13,427 bases of DNA from SHZI01 sp964391025 (GTDB lineage Bacteria > Pseudomonadota > Gammaproteobacteria > Steroidobacterales > GCA-2729495), in contig CAYMKJ010000078.1 of assembly GCA_964391025.1 (NCBI GenBank), forward strand, positions 1-13,427, written 5' to 3'. This document shows, piece after piece, positions 1 through 7,226 of this stretch. Made by a program: the position numbers and the translations under genes. Below the pieces are notes generated by a model. The model was not told the origin of the DNA. It did no database searches and saw nothing but the letters and a program-made list of their open reading frames with translations. How positions within the stretch are numbered: position 1 is the stretch's first letter; every line of letters starts with the position of its first letter.

Positions 1-17
1 CTCCCATACGACACTGC

Positions 18-494
18 TCAAAGATACTCGACGCGCACGATCTCCATATTCTTCTCGCCGCCTGGCACGACAAAGGAGGCCACGTCGCCTTCCACTTTGC
101 CGATGAGCGCCCGCGCCAACGGGGAGGTAATGGAGATCAGCCCCTGCTTCATGTCGGCCTCGTACTCGCCCACGATCTGGTAGCGGCTGGCCTTGCCGTC
201 GGCTTCGTCCTTAAGACTCACGATCGCGCCGAACACGACCTTCCTGTTGCCGGCGAGGCGCGCCACATCGATGACTTCCGCGTTCGAAAGCTGACTCTCA
301 AGTTCGCGAATCCGGCCTTCAATGAAGCCCTGCTCCTCCTTGGCGGCGTGATATTCGGCGTTCTCTTTCAGGTCACCGTGACCCCGTGCCTCGGCGATGG
401 CCAGCACCACGCGCGGCCGCGCTTCCATCTTGAGGGTACGGATTTCCGCGCGCATCTTCTCGGCGCCGCCAATCGTCAGGGGAACTCTTTTCAC
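18..494 (-). CDS. greA: Transcription elongation factor GreA
   Basis: GreA enters the secondary channel of RNA polymerase and stimulates the enzyme to cleave the 3' end of backtracked RNA, which rescues stalled complexes. The 158-residue product has the usual family length. It has the N-terminal coiled-coil finger with the acidic tip motif GDLKENAEYHAAKEEQ, which carries D41 and E44, the residues that coordinate the catalytic magnesium, followed by the FKBP-like C-terminal domain ending in VRVEYL. The start is GTG. Its first bases overlap the carB stop as GTGA, and a GGAG ribosome binding site at 502-505 lies 7 bases upstream, inside the last carB codons. This predicts translational coupling to carB. 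It is the last gene of the leftward run visible here. No terminator can be judged because only 17 bases follow the stop. Confidence 0.97.
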   Translation of the reverse strand: MKRVPLTIGGAEKMRAEIRTLKMEARPRVVLAIAEARGHGDLKENAEYHAAKEEQGFIEGRIRELESQLSNAEVIDVARLAGNRKVVFGAIVSLKDEADGKASRYQIVGEYEADMKQGLISITSPLARALIGKVEGDVASFVVPGGEKNMEIVRVEYL

Positions 495-3400
495 AGTACA
501 ACTCCGGCGTGCAGATCCTGCAACCTGTTCACACTGACGCCATCAAGATGATCAAGTGCGTAGCTCGTTGCCAGAGCCGCTGGCATGGTGGTGTAGTAAG
601 TCACCTTGCCGTGTACGGCTGCACTGCGGATCGAATGGGACTCCCGGATCGCCTGCTTGCCCTCCGTGGTGTTCACGATCAGGCTGATTTCCTCATTCTT
701 GATCATGTCCACGACATGCGGCCGGCCCTCCCGGACCTTGTTAACCCGCCGACAGGCTAATCCGGCCTTCGCCAGGGCGATGGCGGTGCCCCCGGTGGCG
801 ATGATGTCGAAGCCCCGGTCGATCAGCAGTTGGGCCAGCTTGACCGCTGCTGGCTTGTCGCGGTCGCGTACCGACAGGAACGCCGTACCCCGGCGCGGCA
901 GAGTGACTCCGGAGGCAATCTGAGCCTTCGCGTAGGCCTCGGCAAAAGAACGCCCGGTGCCCATCACCTCGCCAGTGGACTTCATCTCCGGACCGAGGAT
1001 CGGGTCCGCCTCGGGGAACTTGACGAACGGAAACACGGCTTCCTTGACGGAGTAGAAGTCTGGAATACGCTGGGTCGTGGCGCCCTGGTCGGCCAGCGTG
1101 ACGTTCACCATGGTCTTGGCCGCCACCTTGGCCAGCGGCAAGCCGGTGGCTTTCGAGACGAAGGGTACGGTGCGCGAGGCACGGGGATTCACTTCCAGCA
1201 GGTAGATGATCCCGTTCTGGATCGCGAACTGGGTGTTCATCAGGCCGATGACGTTAAGGGCCTTTGCCAGCTTGGTTGCCTGACTGATGAGTTCGGCCTG
1301 GACTTCCGGGCTCAAGGTGGCCGGCGGCAGTGAACAGCTCGAATCGCCGGAGTGCACGCCTGCCTGCTCGATGTGCTCCATGATCCCGCCGATCAGCACG
1401 TCCTTGCCGTCGCTGACCAGGTCAAGGTCCACCTCCACGGCGAGATCGAGGAAACGATCCAGCAGCACGGGGCTGTCATTGGAGACGTTCACGGCATCCT
1501 TCATGTAGGTGCGGAGGTCCTCCTCCGTGTGCACTACTTCCATGGCCCGGCCTCCCAGCACGAATGAGGGCCGGATCACGAGCGGAAAACCGACCTCGGC
1601 AGAGAGACGAACGGCTTCGTCAGGGGTGCGCGCCGTGCAGTTCGGCGGCTGACGAAGACCCAGCCGCTGAACGAGCTGCTGGAACAGCTCCCGGTCTTCC
1701 GCAATGTCGATGGACTCCGGGCTGGTCCCGATGATGGGGACGCCAGCCGCCTCCAGCCGGCGCGCGAGCTTCAGTGGCGTCTGGCCACCGAACTGGACGA
1801 TGACGCCCTTGGGGCGCTCGAGTTCCACCACCTCCATGACGTCCTCGAAAGTCAGCGGTTCGAAGTACAGGCGGTCGGACGTGTCGTAGTCAGTGGAAAC
1901 TGTTTCCGGATTGCAGTTAATCATGATCGCTTCGTAGCCGATCTCCTTCAACGCGAAGGCCGCATGGACGCAGCAGTAGTCGAACTCGATACCCTGACCG
2001 ATGCGGTTAGGGCCACCGCCCAGAATTATGATCTTGTCCCGATTGGTGGGCGCCGCCTCGCACTCTTCATCATAGGTCGAGTACAGGTAGGCAGTGGTGG
2101 TGGCGAACTCCGCAGCGCACGTGTCCACGCGCTTGTAAACAGGGCGCACACCCGCCTTCAGCCGGGTCTGGCGAACGATGTTTTCCAGGATGCCGAGCAG
2201 ATTCGCCAGCCGGCTGTCCGAGAAGCCCTTGCGCTTTAGCGTGCGCAGCGCGTCGCCCTGGAGCAGCGGCAGGCCCTCGGCACGGACGCGGCCCTCCCAC
2301 TGAATCAGATCCTCGATCTGGGCGAGGAACCAGGGATCTATGCCGGACAGCTGGGCGACCTCGCTGCGGGACAGACCGTGCCGGAATGCGTCCCCCACAT
2401 AGAGCAGCCGGTCAGCGCCCGGCATCCGCAGCTCGCGCCGCAAGAGGTCCATGTCATCGGCAGTCGGCGTGGCGGGCAGTTTTTCGACGAGCCCGTTGAT
2501 GCCCGTCTCCAGCCCGCGGAGGGCCTTCTGCAGCGATTCCTGGAAGGTGCGACCCATTGCCATGACTTCCCCCACCGACTTCATCTGGGTGGTGAGCCGG
2601 TCGTTGGCCCCGGGGAACTTCTCAAAGGTGAACCGGGGCACCTTCGTGACCACGTAGTCGATGGTGGGTTCGAAGGAAGCTGGTGTCGCACCGCCGGTGA
2701 TGTCGTTACGGAGTTCGTCCAGGGTGTAACCGACCGCCAGCTTGGCTGCCACCTTGGCAATGGGAAAGCCGGTGGCCTTTGACGCCAGCGCGGACGACCG
2801 GGAGACCCGGGGATTCATCTCGATGACCAGCATGCGCCCGTCTTCCGGGCTGATGGCGAACTGGACGTTAGAACCGCCGGTGTCGACACCGATCCGCCGG
2901 AGAATGGCGATCGACGCGTCACGCATGCGCTGGTATTCCTTGTCGGTGAGCGTCTGCGCAGGCGCCACCGTGATTGAATCGCCTGTGTGTACGCCCATTG
3001 CGTCCACGTTCTCGATGGAGCAGATGATGATGCAGTTGTCGGCCTTGTCGCGAACCACTTCCATCTCGAATTCTTTCCAGCCGAGGAGGGACTCCTCGAG
3101 CAGGATCTGGGTGGTGGGGGAGAGATCGAGGCCCCGGGCCGCCATAGCCTCGAATTCCTCGCGGTTGTAGGCAATGCCGCTGCCACTGCCACCCAGGGTA
3201 AACGACGGCCGGATGATGGTCGGGAAACCGATAGCGGCCTGTGCCTCGATGGCCTCCTCGATGGTGCGCGCGGTCCCGGCGCGCGCGACCGCCAGGCCGA
3301 TCTCCTGCATGGCCTGCCGAAAGAGTTCCCGATCTTCAGCAGTGTCGATGGCCGCGCGCGAGGCGCCGATCATCTCCACGCCGAACCTGGCGAGAACGCC

Positions 3401-3715
3401 TTCGCGCTCGAGATCGAGTGCACAGTTGAGCGCCGTCTGCCCGCCCATCGTCGGCAACAGCGCGTCGGGTCGTTCCCTCTCGATGATCCGGGCCACGGTC
3501 TGCCAGTCGACCGGCTCGATGTAGGTGGCGTCGGCCATGTCCGGGTCGGTCATGATCGTGGCCGGGTTGGAGTTGACCAGGATGACGCGGAACCCCTCCG
3601 GGCGCAGCGCCTTGCAGGCCTGCACCCCCGAATAATCAAACTCGCAGGCCTGACCGATGACGATCGGGCCCGCGCCGATAATGAGGATGCTGTGCAGATC
3701 TGTGCGCCGGGGCAT
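491..3715 (-). CDS. carB: Carbamoyl-phosphate synthase large subunit CarB
   Basis: CarB makes carbamoyl phosphate from bicarbonate, two ATP and ammonia channelled from CarA, feeding arginine and pyrimidine synthesis. The 1074 residues match the usual length (1073 in E. coli). Two homologous ATP-grasp halves are visible. The first opens with ILIIGAGPIVIGQACEFDYSG near residue 10 and contains VIEMNPRVSRSSALASK near residue 300. The second opens with IILGGGPNRIGQGIEFDYCC near residue 560 and has LLEVNPRASRTVPFVSKATG. The C-terminal allosteric domain starts near residue 940 with FLSVRDRDK, and it keeps the TGGT and NKVREGRPH motifs of the UMP, IMP and ornithine regulatory region. The ATG start lies 13 bases after the carA stop with only a weak TGAG ribosome binding site, so coupling to carA is likely. 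Its end overlaps greA. No key residue looks lost. Confidence 0.98.
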   Translation of the reverse strand: MPRRTDLHSILIIGAGPIVIGQACEFDYSGVQACKALRPEGFRVILVNSNPATIMTDPDMADATYIEPVDWQTVARIIERERPDALLPTMGGQTALNCALDLEREGVLARFGVEMIGASRAAIDTAEDRELFRQAMQEIGLAVARAGTARTIEEAIEAQAAIGFPTIIRPSFTLGGSGSGIAYNREEFEAMAARGLDLSPTTQILLEESLLGWKEFEMEVVRDKADNCIIICSIENVDAMGVHTGDSITVAPAQTLTDKEYQRMRDASIAILRRIGVDTGGSNVQFAISPEDGRMLVIEMNPRVSRSSALASKATGFPIAKVAAKLAVGYTLDELRNDITGGATPASFEPTIDYVVTKVPRFTFEKFPGANDRLTTQMKSVGEVMAMGRTFQESLQKALRGLETGINGLVEKLPATPTADDMDLLRRELRMPGADRLLYVGDAFRHGLSRSEVAQLSGIDPWFLAQIEDLIQWEGRVRAEGLPLLQGDALRTLKRKGFSDSRLANLLGILENIVRQTRLKAGVRPVYKRVDTCAAEFATTTAYLYSTYDEECEAAPTNRDKIIILGGGPNRIGQGIEFDYCCVHAAFALKEIGYEAIMINCNPETVSTDYDTSDRLYFEPLTFEDVMEVVELERPKGVIVQFGGQTPLKLARRLEAAGVPIIGTSPESIDIAEDRELFQQLVQRLGLRQPPNCTARTPDEAVRLSAEVGFPLVIRPSFVLGGRAMEVVHTEEDLRTYMKDAVNVSNDSPVLLDRFLDLAVEVDLDLVSDGKDVLIGGIMEHIEQAGVHSGDSSCSLPPATLSPEVQAELISQATKLAKALNVIGLMNTQFAIQNGIIYLLEVNPRASRTVPFVSKATGLPLAKVAAKTMVNVTLADQGATTQRIPDFYSVKEAVFPFVKFPEADPILGPEMKSTGEVMGTGRSFAEAYAKAQIASGVTLPRRGTAFLSVRDRDKPAAVKLAQLLIDRGFDIIATGGTAIALAKAGLACRRVNKVREGRPHVVDMIKNEEISLIVNTTEGKQAIRESHSIRSAAVHGKVTYYTTMPAALATSYALDHLDGVSVNRLQDLHAGVVL

Positions 3716-3728
3716 GGACGAATCTCAG

Positions 3729-4916
3729 TTACTTGCTCTTCGACTTGCTCTTCTGGGCCGACTTGGCAGCCGCCGCCAGGCTGGGCTCCTGCTGCACGCG
3801 CCGACGCATGAGGCCCGCGAAGCGGGCAAAGAGCGGACGCAGGTCGTGGGGCCCCGGGCTGGCTTCCGGATGACCCTGAAAACTGAAGGCAGAACAATCA
3901 GTTCTCTCGATTCCCTGCAGTGACTTATCGAAGAGTGACCGGTGGGTTGCCCGCAGGTTTTCGGGCAAGGTGGACTCGTCCACCGCGAAGCCGTGATTCT
4001 GGCTGGTGATCAGGACCTGCCCCGTCGCGAGATCCTGCACCGGGTGATTCGCGCCGTGGTGACCAAACTTCATCTTGATGGTCTTCGCACCGCTGGCGAG
4101 ACCCAGCAGCTGGTGGCCGAGGCAGATGCCGAAGACCGGAATGCCCTCTGCCAGGATCCTGCGAATGGCCTCGATGGCGTAGGTACAGGGTTCGGGGTCA
4201 CCCGGACCGTTGGAAAGGAAGACGCCATCGGGCCGCAGGTCCAGCACCTGCTCGGCCGGGGTCTCGGCGGGGACAACCGTCACCCGGCAGTCGTGATCCA
4301 CCAGCAGCCGGAGGATGCTGCGCTTGATGCCAAAGTCATAGGCCACCACATCGAACACGCCGCTGCGTTTGGGCCGGATCGGCGCCGGACCCGGCCACGT
4401 GGCACCAAGATTCCACTGGTAGGCATCCTTGGCGCTGACAATTTTGGCCAGGTCCATCCCGGCCAGGCCGGGAAAGCGTCGCGCGTGGTCGACGGCCGTC
4501 CTGACATTCATCGCCCCGGTCATGATGCAACCGGACATGGCACCCTTGTCGCGCAGGGTGCGGGTGAGCTTGCGGGTGTCGATTTCGGCAATCGCCACGA
4601 CACCCGCGCGACGCAGGAACTCGGGCAACTCCACTTCACCACGCCAGCTGCTGGAGACTGCCGGTAGATCCCGGATCACGAGTCCGGCTGCAAAGACCCG
4701 CTCGCTTTCCTGGTCTTCACTGTTGGTCGCAGTGTTCCCGATATGCGGGTAAGTGAGCGTGATGATCTGCCGGCAGTAGGAAGGGTCCGTGAGGATCTCC
4801 TGGTAACCGGTCATGGCCGTATTGAATACGACTTCACCAATAGTGCGGCCCGGTGCGCCGACGGAAACGCCCCGAAATACAGTGCCGTCCTGCAATGCGA
4901 GCAGCGCTGGCTCCAT
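3729..4916 (-). CDS. carA: Carbamoyl-phosphate synthase small subunit CarA (glutaminase)
   Basis: CarA hydrolyses glutamine and passes the ammonia to CarB. The chosen ATG at 4916 gives 395 residues beginning MEPALLALQDGTVFRG, which aligns with the E. coli N-terminus. An AGGGG ribosome binding site 9 bases upstream supports it. The same frame extends to a TTG at 4955, which would add 13 poorly conserved residues. The N-terminal CarA domain has VVFNTAMTGYQEILTDPSY. The class I glutamine amidotransferase domain has GICLGHQLL with nucleophile C265, and FSFQGHPEASPGPHD with H349 and E351, so the triad is intact. The C-terminus ends in an Ala-rich then KSKSKSK tail that E. coli CarA lacks. A short reading frame upstream ends on this start codon. 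carB follows after 13 bases. Confidence 0.97.
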   Translation of the reverse strand: MEPALLALQDGTVFRGVSVGAPGRTIGEVVFNTAMTGYQEILTDPSYCRQIITLTYPHIGNTATNSEDQESERVFAAGLVIRDLPAVSSSWRGEVELPEFLRRAGVVAIAEIDTRKLTRTLRDKGAMSGCIMTGAMNVRTAVDHARRFPGLAGMDLAKIVSAKDAYQWNLGATWPGPAPIRPKRSGVFDVVAYDFGIKRSILRLLVDHDCRVTVVPAETPAEQVLDLRPDGVFLSNGPGDPEPCTYAIEAIRRILAEGIPVFGICLGHQLLGLASGAKTIKMKFGHHGANHPVQDLATGQVLITSQNHGFAVDESTLPENLRATHRSLFDKSLQGIERTDCSAFSFQGHPEASPGPHDLRPLFARFAGLMRRRVQQEPSLAAAAKSAQKSKSKSK

Positions 4917-5062
4917 CACGGTATGCCCCTGTTGTGGTCGTCTTCTCGCCAGCAAAGGGGCGAGGAACAGCTCCAGGAAGACGTTGACTGTGCTTCTGCA
5001 GGGCGCATCGGTGCTACGCAGGAATCAGACACCCTCCACGCTGGGGCCGAACCCGCTCTCAA
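4916..5062 (-). CDS. Possible leader ORF upstream of carA (48 codons, TTG start)
   Basis: This frame starts at a TTG preceded by AGGAG at 5070-5074 with a 7-base spacer. It runs 48 codons and stops at a TGA whose last base is the A of the carA ATG (TGATG). A shorter version could begin at an in-frame ATG at 5008 and give 30 codons, but that start lacks a good ribosome binding site. The product is Ser-, Pro- and Trp-containing and resembles no family I know. Only about 30 of 48 codons end in G or C, less biased than expected for a constrained gene in this GC-rich setting, so a conserved protein is doubtful. A translated leader that couples or adjusts carA translation is possible. A chance open frame is the main alternative. 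Confidence 0.3.
   Translation of the reverse strand: MRAGSAPAWRVSDSCVAPMRPAEAQSTSSWSCSSPLCWREDDHNRGIP
4926..4930 (-). promoter_or_regulatory. Ribosome binding site of carA
   Basis: On the minus strand AGGGG lies 9 bases before the ATG at 4916. It favours this start over the in-frame TTG at 4955, which lies in the loop of a small hairpin formed by the 6-base arms at 4945-4950 and 4959-4964. Confidence 0.6.
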
Positions 5063-5086
5063 CTACTCTCTCCTGGAACCCGAAGC

Positions 5087-5092
5087 ATTCTA
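5087..5092 (-). promoter_or_regulatory. Candidate -10 element of a car promoter
   Basis: TAGAAT on the minus strand matches TATAAT at five of six positions. It lies in the 203-bp gap between dapB and carA, about 13 bases before the leader ribosome binding site. No good -35 hexamer is found at 16-18 bases; the 17-base position reads TGTCCC. If this is real, the promoter would be weak or activator-dependent. I see no convincing ArgR box or intrinsic terminator in this gap. Confidence 0.25.
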
Positions 5093-5119
5093 AACGACGC
5101 GACGGAGCGGGGACACCCC

Positions 5120-5953
5120 TCAGGCAGGCAGGCCGAGTACCTCGCGGAGCGAATACAGGCCTGCCGGTTGGCCCACAAGCCAGCTCGCCGCCCGGAGCGC
5201 GCCCCGGGCGAACAGGGCCCGATCCGTGGCCCGATGGGTTAGCTCGAGCAGCTCCTCAGCTCCGGCGAGCAACACGGTGTGATCGCCCACGATTGCTCCT
5301 CCCCGAACCGATGAAAAGCCGATCGTGCCCTCCGCCCGGCCGGCGGTGGCCAGGCCTGAGCGGCCGTGGACGGCCACGTCCGCGAGTTGCTGCCCGCGAG
5401 CGGCAGCGACCGCCTCACCGAGCTGCAGGGCCGTGCCCGATGGGGAGTCCTTCTTGTGGCGGTGGTGCGCCTCGGTAATCTCCACGTCAAAGCCAGGACC
5501 CAGCAGCGTGACAGCCTGGCGCACGATCTCGGTCAGCACCGTAACGCCGAGGCTCATGTTGCGGGCATATAGGACCGGGGTTCGCCCCGCGGCCGTCTGC
5601 AGCGCAGCCAGCTGGGCGACGCCGAGCCCGGTAGTGCCAACCACGAGGGCATGGCCGCCCTCCGCACAGGCCTGCGCATGGCGCTCGGTGACCACTGAAG
5701 CCGTGAAATCAATGGCGACGTGACAACCGTGCCCGGGAGCGACACCGGAACCCTGCAGCGCCGCCGCCAGATCGTCGGTGATCAGGACCCCCAGCGGATC
5801 GAGGCCAGCGGCCTGGCCAGCATCGCGGCCCAGCGACCGGTCCCCGGGCTCACCCAGTGCTCCCACCAGTTGGTGCTCGCCGCCAGCCGCAATCAGCCGG
5901 ATCAGGGCCGTACCCATCCGGCCACTCGCACCGAGTATCGTCACCCGCGCCAT
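5120..5953 (-). CDS. dapB: 4-hydroxy-tetrahydrodipicolinate reductase DapB
   Basis: DapB reduces the product of DapA with NAD(P)H to tetrahydrodipicolinate in the diaminopimelate and lysine pathway, which supplies cell-wall cross-links. The 277 residues fit the family (273 in E. coli). The N-terminal Rossmann fold opens with VTILGASGRMG at residues 4-14. The catalytic motif EAHHRHKKDSPSGTA at 161-175 places H163 and K167 as the acid-base pair, and VGTTG at 105-109 is the conserved nucleotide-site loop. The ATG is preceded by AAGGG at 5964-5968 with a long 10-base spacer. It follows dnaJ by only 25 bases with no terminator between, so readthrough from the heat-shock operon is likely. Similarity continues through the C-terminal EVLGLPA. 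Confidence 0.97.
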   Translation of the reverse strand: MARVTILGASGRMGTALIRLIAAGGEHQLVGALGEPGDRSLGRDAGQAAGLDPLGVLITDDLAAALQGSGVAPGHGCHVAIDFTASVVTERHAQACAEGGHALVVGTTGLGVAQLAALQTAAGRTPVLYARNMSLGVTVLTEIVRQAVTLLGPGFDVEITEAHHRHKKDSPSGTALQLGEAVAAARGQQLADVAVHGRSGLATAGRAEGTIGFSSVRGGAIVGDHTVLLAGAEELLELTHRATDRALFARGALRAASWLVGQPAGLYSLREVLGLPA

Positions 5954-5978
5954 CGACCACCAACCCTTAAGCTCAGCG

Positions 5979-7118
5979 TCAAGGCGTCATCTTCTCAAAA
6001 AACCGCCGGACTCCGTCAAGCCAGGAGCTGCTGCGGGGGCGATGCCGGTCCCCACCAGCCTGCAGTGCCTCGTTGAAGGTTTCAAGCAAACGCTTCTGCT
6101 CCGCCGTGAGATTCACCGGCGTTTCGACTTCCACCCGGCAGAACAGGTCGCCGGGACCACTACCACGGACCGGGCGTACACCCTTGCCGCGCAGGCGGAA
6201 CACCCTTCCTGACTGCGTCTCTGCGGGGATCTTCAGCGCCACTTCACCGTCCAGAGTGGGTACCTGCACCACGCCGCCGAGCGCAGCCAAAGCAAAACTG
6301 ACCGGGATCCCGCAGGAGAGGTCCGCGCCGTCGCGCTCAAAGATGTCGTGGGGCTGGGTCCGGATCTCAACATACAAGTCGCCGGGCGGCCCGCCGTTCT
6401 GGCCGGCCTCCCCTTCGCCCGTGAGCCGGATCCGGTCCCCGTTGTCGACACCGGCAGGGACCTTGACGGCGAGGGTCTTGTTCTTCTGCACACGGCCGCG
6501 GCCCTGGCAACTGCTGCAGGGCTGGTCAATCTGCTGTCCGGCGCCCCGACAGGTTGGGCAGGTCTGCTGGATGGAAAAGAAGCCCTGGGCCATGCGGACC
6601 TGGCCCGCACCTTCGCAGGTCTTGCAGGTCACCGGCTTGGTGCCCGGCTTGGCGCCAGAGCCCTTGCAGGTCTCGCAGTTGACCAGCGTGGGGAGCGTGA
6701 GATTGATCGTGTCCCCGAAGACCGCCTGCTCCAGCGTCAGGGACAGCTCGTAACGCAGATCCGCCCCGCGGAACACCGTTGAGCGGCCCCGACGCCCGCC
6801 ACCAAAGATGTCGCCGAACACATCGCCGAAGATGTCGCCGAAGGCGTCGCCAGGGTTCATTCCGGGCCCACCACGGCCACCGCCCATGGCTGCTTCCACC
6901 CCGGCGTGGCCGTGCTGGTTATACACCGCACGCTTTGCCGGGTCGGAAAGAACCTCGTAGGCTTCCTTGGCCTCCTTGAAGGCCACCCCGGCCTTTGGAT
7001 CGTCCGGGTTGCGATCCGGGTGATGCTTCATGGCGAGCCGGCGGTAAGCCTTCTTGATCTCGGCCTCGCCGGCCTCGCGGCCGACGCCGAGCACGTCGTA
7101 ATAGTCACGCTTCGCCAT
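5979..7118 (-). CDS. dnaJ: Chaperone DnaJ (Hsp40)
   Basis: DnaJ delivers unfolded clients to DnaK and stimulates its ATPase. The 379 residues show full type I architecture. The J domain (about 1-70) has the HPD motif at 33-35. A Gly/Phe-rich segment (about 79-110) contains the repeated DIFGDVFGDIFGGG pattern. The cysteine-rich domain has four zinc repeats, CETCKGSG at 148, CKTCEGAG at 165, CPTCRGAG at 187 and CSSCQGRG at 201. The C-terminal substrate-binding domains include VKVPAGVDNGDRIRLTGEGE. The ATG at 7118 has no clear Shine-Dalgarno sequence. A long hairpin ends about 18 bases upstream, so dnaJ translation or mRNA supply is probably lower than that of dnaK. Confidence 0.98.
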   Translation of the reverse strand: MAKRDYYDVLGVGREAGEAEIKKAYRRLAMKHHPDRNPDDPKAGVAFKEAKEAYEVLSDPAKRAVYNQHGHAGVEAAMGGGRGGPGMNPGDAFGDIFGDVFGDIFGGGRRGRSTVFRGADLRYELSLTLEQAVFGDTINLTLPTLVNCETCKGSGAKPGTKPVTCKTCEGAGQVRMAQGFFSIQQTCPTCRGAGQQIDQPCSSCQGRGRVQKNKTLAVKVPAGVDNGDRIRLTGEGEAGQNGGPPGDLYVEIRTQPHDIFERDGADLSCGIPVSFALAALGGVVQVPTLDGEVALKIPAETQSGRVFRLRGKGVRPVRGSGPGDLFCRVEVETPVNLTAEQKRLLETFNEALQAGGDRHRPRSSSWLDGVRRFFEKMTP

Positions 7119-7136
7119 GGGCTAAACCAATGCAAT

Positions 7137-7165
7137 GACGGCCCGGTGCACTGCACCGGGCCGTC
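7137..7165. repeat. 29-bp palindrome (hairpin) between dnaK and dnaJ
   Basis: The arm GACGGCCCGGTGCA at 7137-7150 is the exact reverse complement of 7152-7165, with a single central base at 7151. In RNA it would fold into a GC-rich stem of about 13 pairs with a 3-base loop. On the minus strand it is followed by a mildly T-rich but interrupted stretch, not a clean T-run, so it is not a textbook intrinsic terminator. In the 108-bp gap after dnaK it could act as a partial terminator, as an RNase barrier protecting the dnaK 3' end, or as a protein site. Confidence 0.7.
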
Positions 7166-7226
7166 GGATTGTCGAAAACCGCCCGGACTGCGACCGTGCC
7201 GGGGTCCGTTCCGGGGCCGGTATAAC

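Noticed and set aside
2987..3811. A 274-codon plus-strand frame opposite carB, and several shorter ones along carA and carB.
   Set aside because: They are mirror frames of strongly conserved enzyme genes in GC-rich DNA, with no recognisable domains and no promoter or ribosome binding site.
4917..4955. An N-terminal extension of CarA from a TTG at 4955.
   Set aside because: The added residues (LARRRPQQGHTV) do not match family N-termini. The ATG at 4916 has an AGGGG site and aligns with E. coli CarA.
4945..4964. A small hairpin (6-base arms CTCGCC and GGCGAG) upstream of carA considered as an attenuator.
   Set aside because: It has no following T-run and no visible competing antiterminator pairing, so the sequence alone does not support attenuation.
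5109..5119. A short GGGG-TGT-CCCC inverted repeat just after dapB considered as a terminator.
   Set aside because: The stem has only four pairs and there is no T-run on the minus strand, so it would not terminate efficiently.
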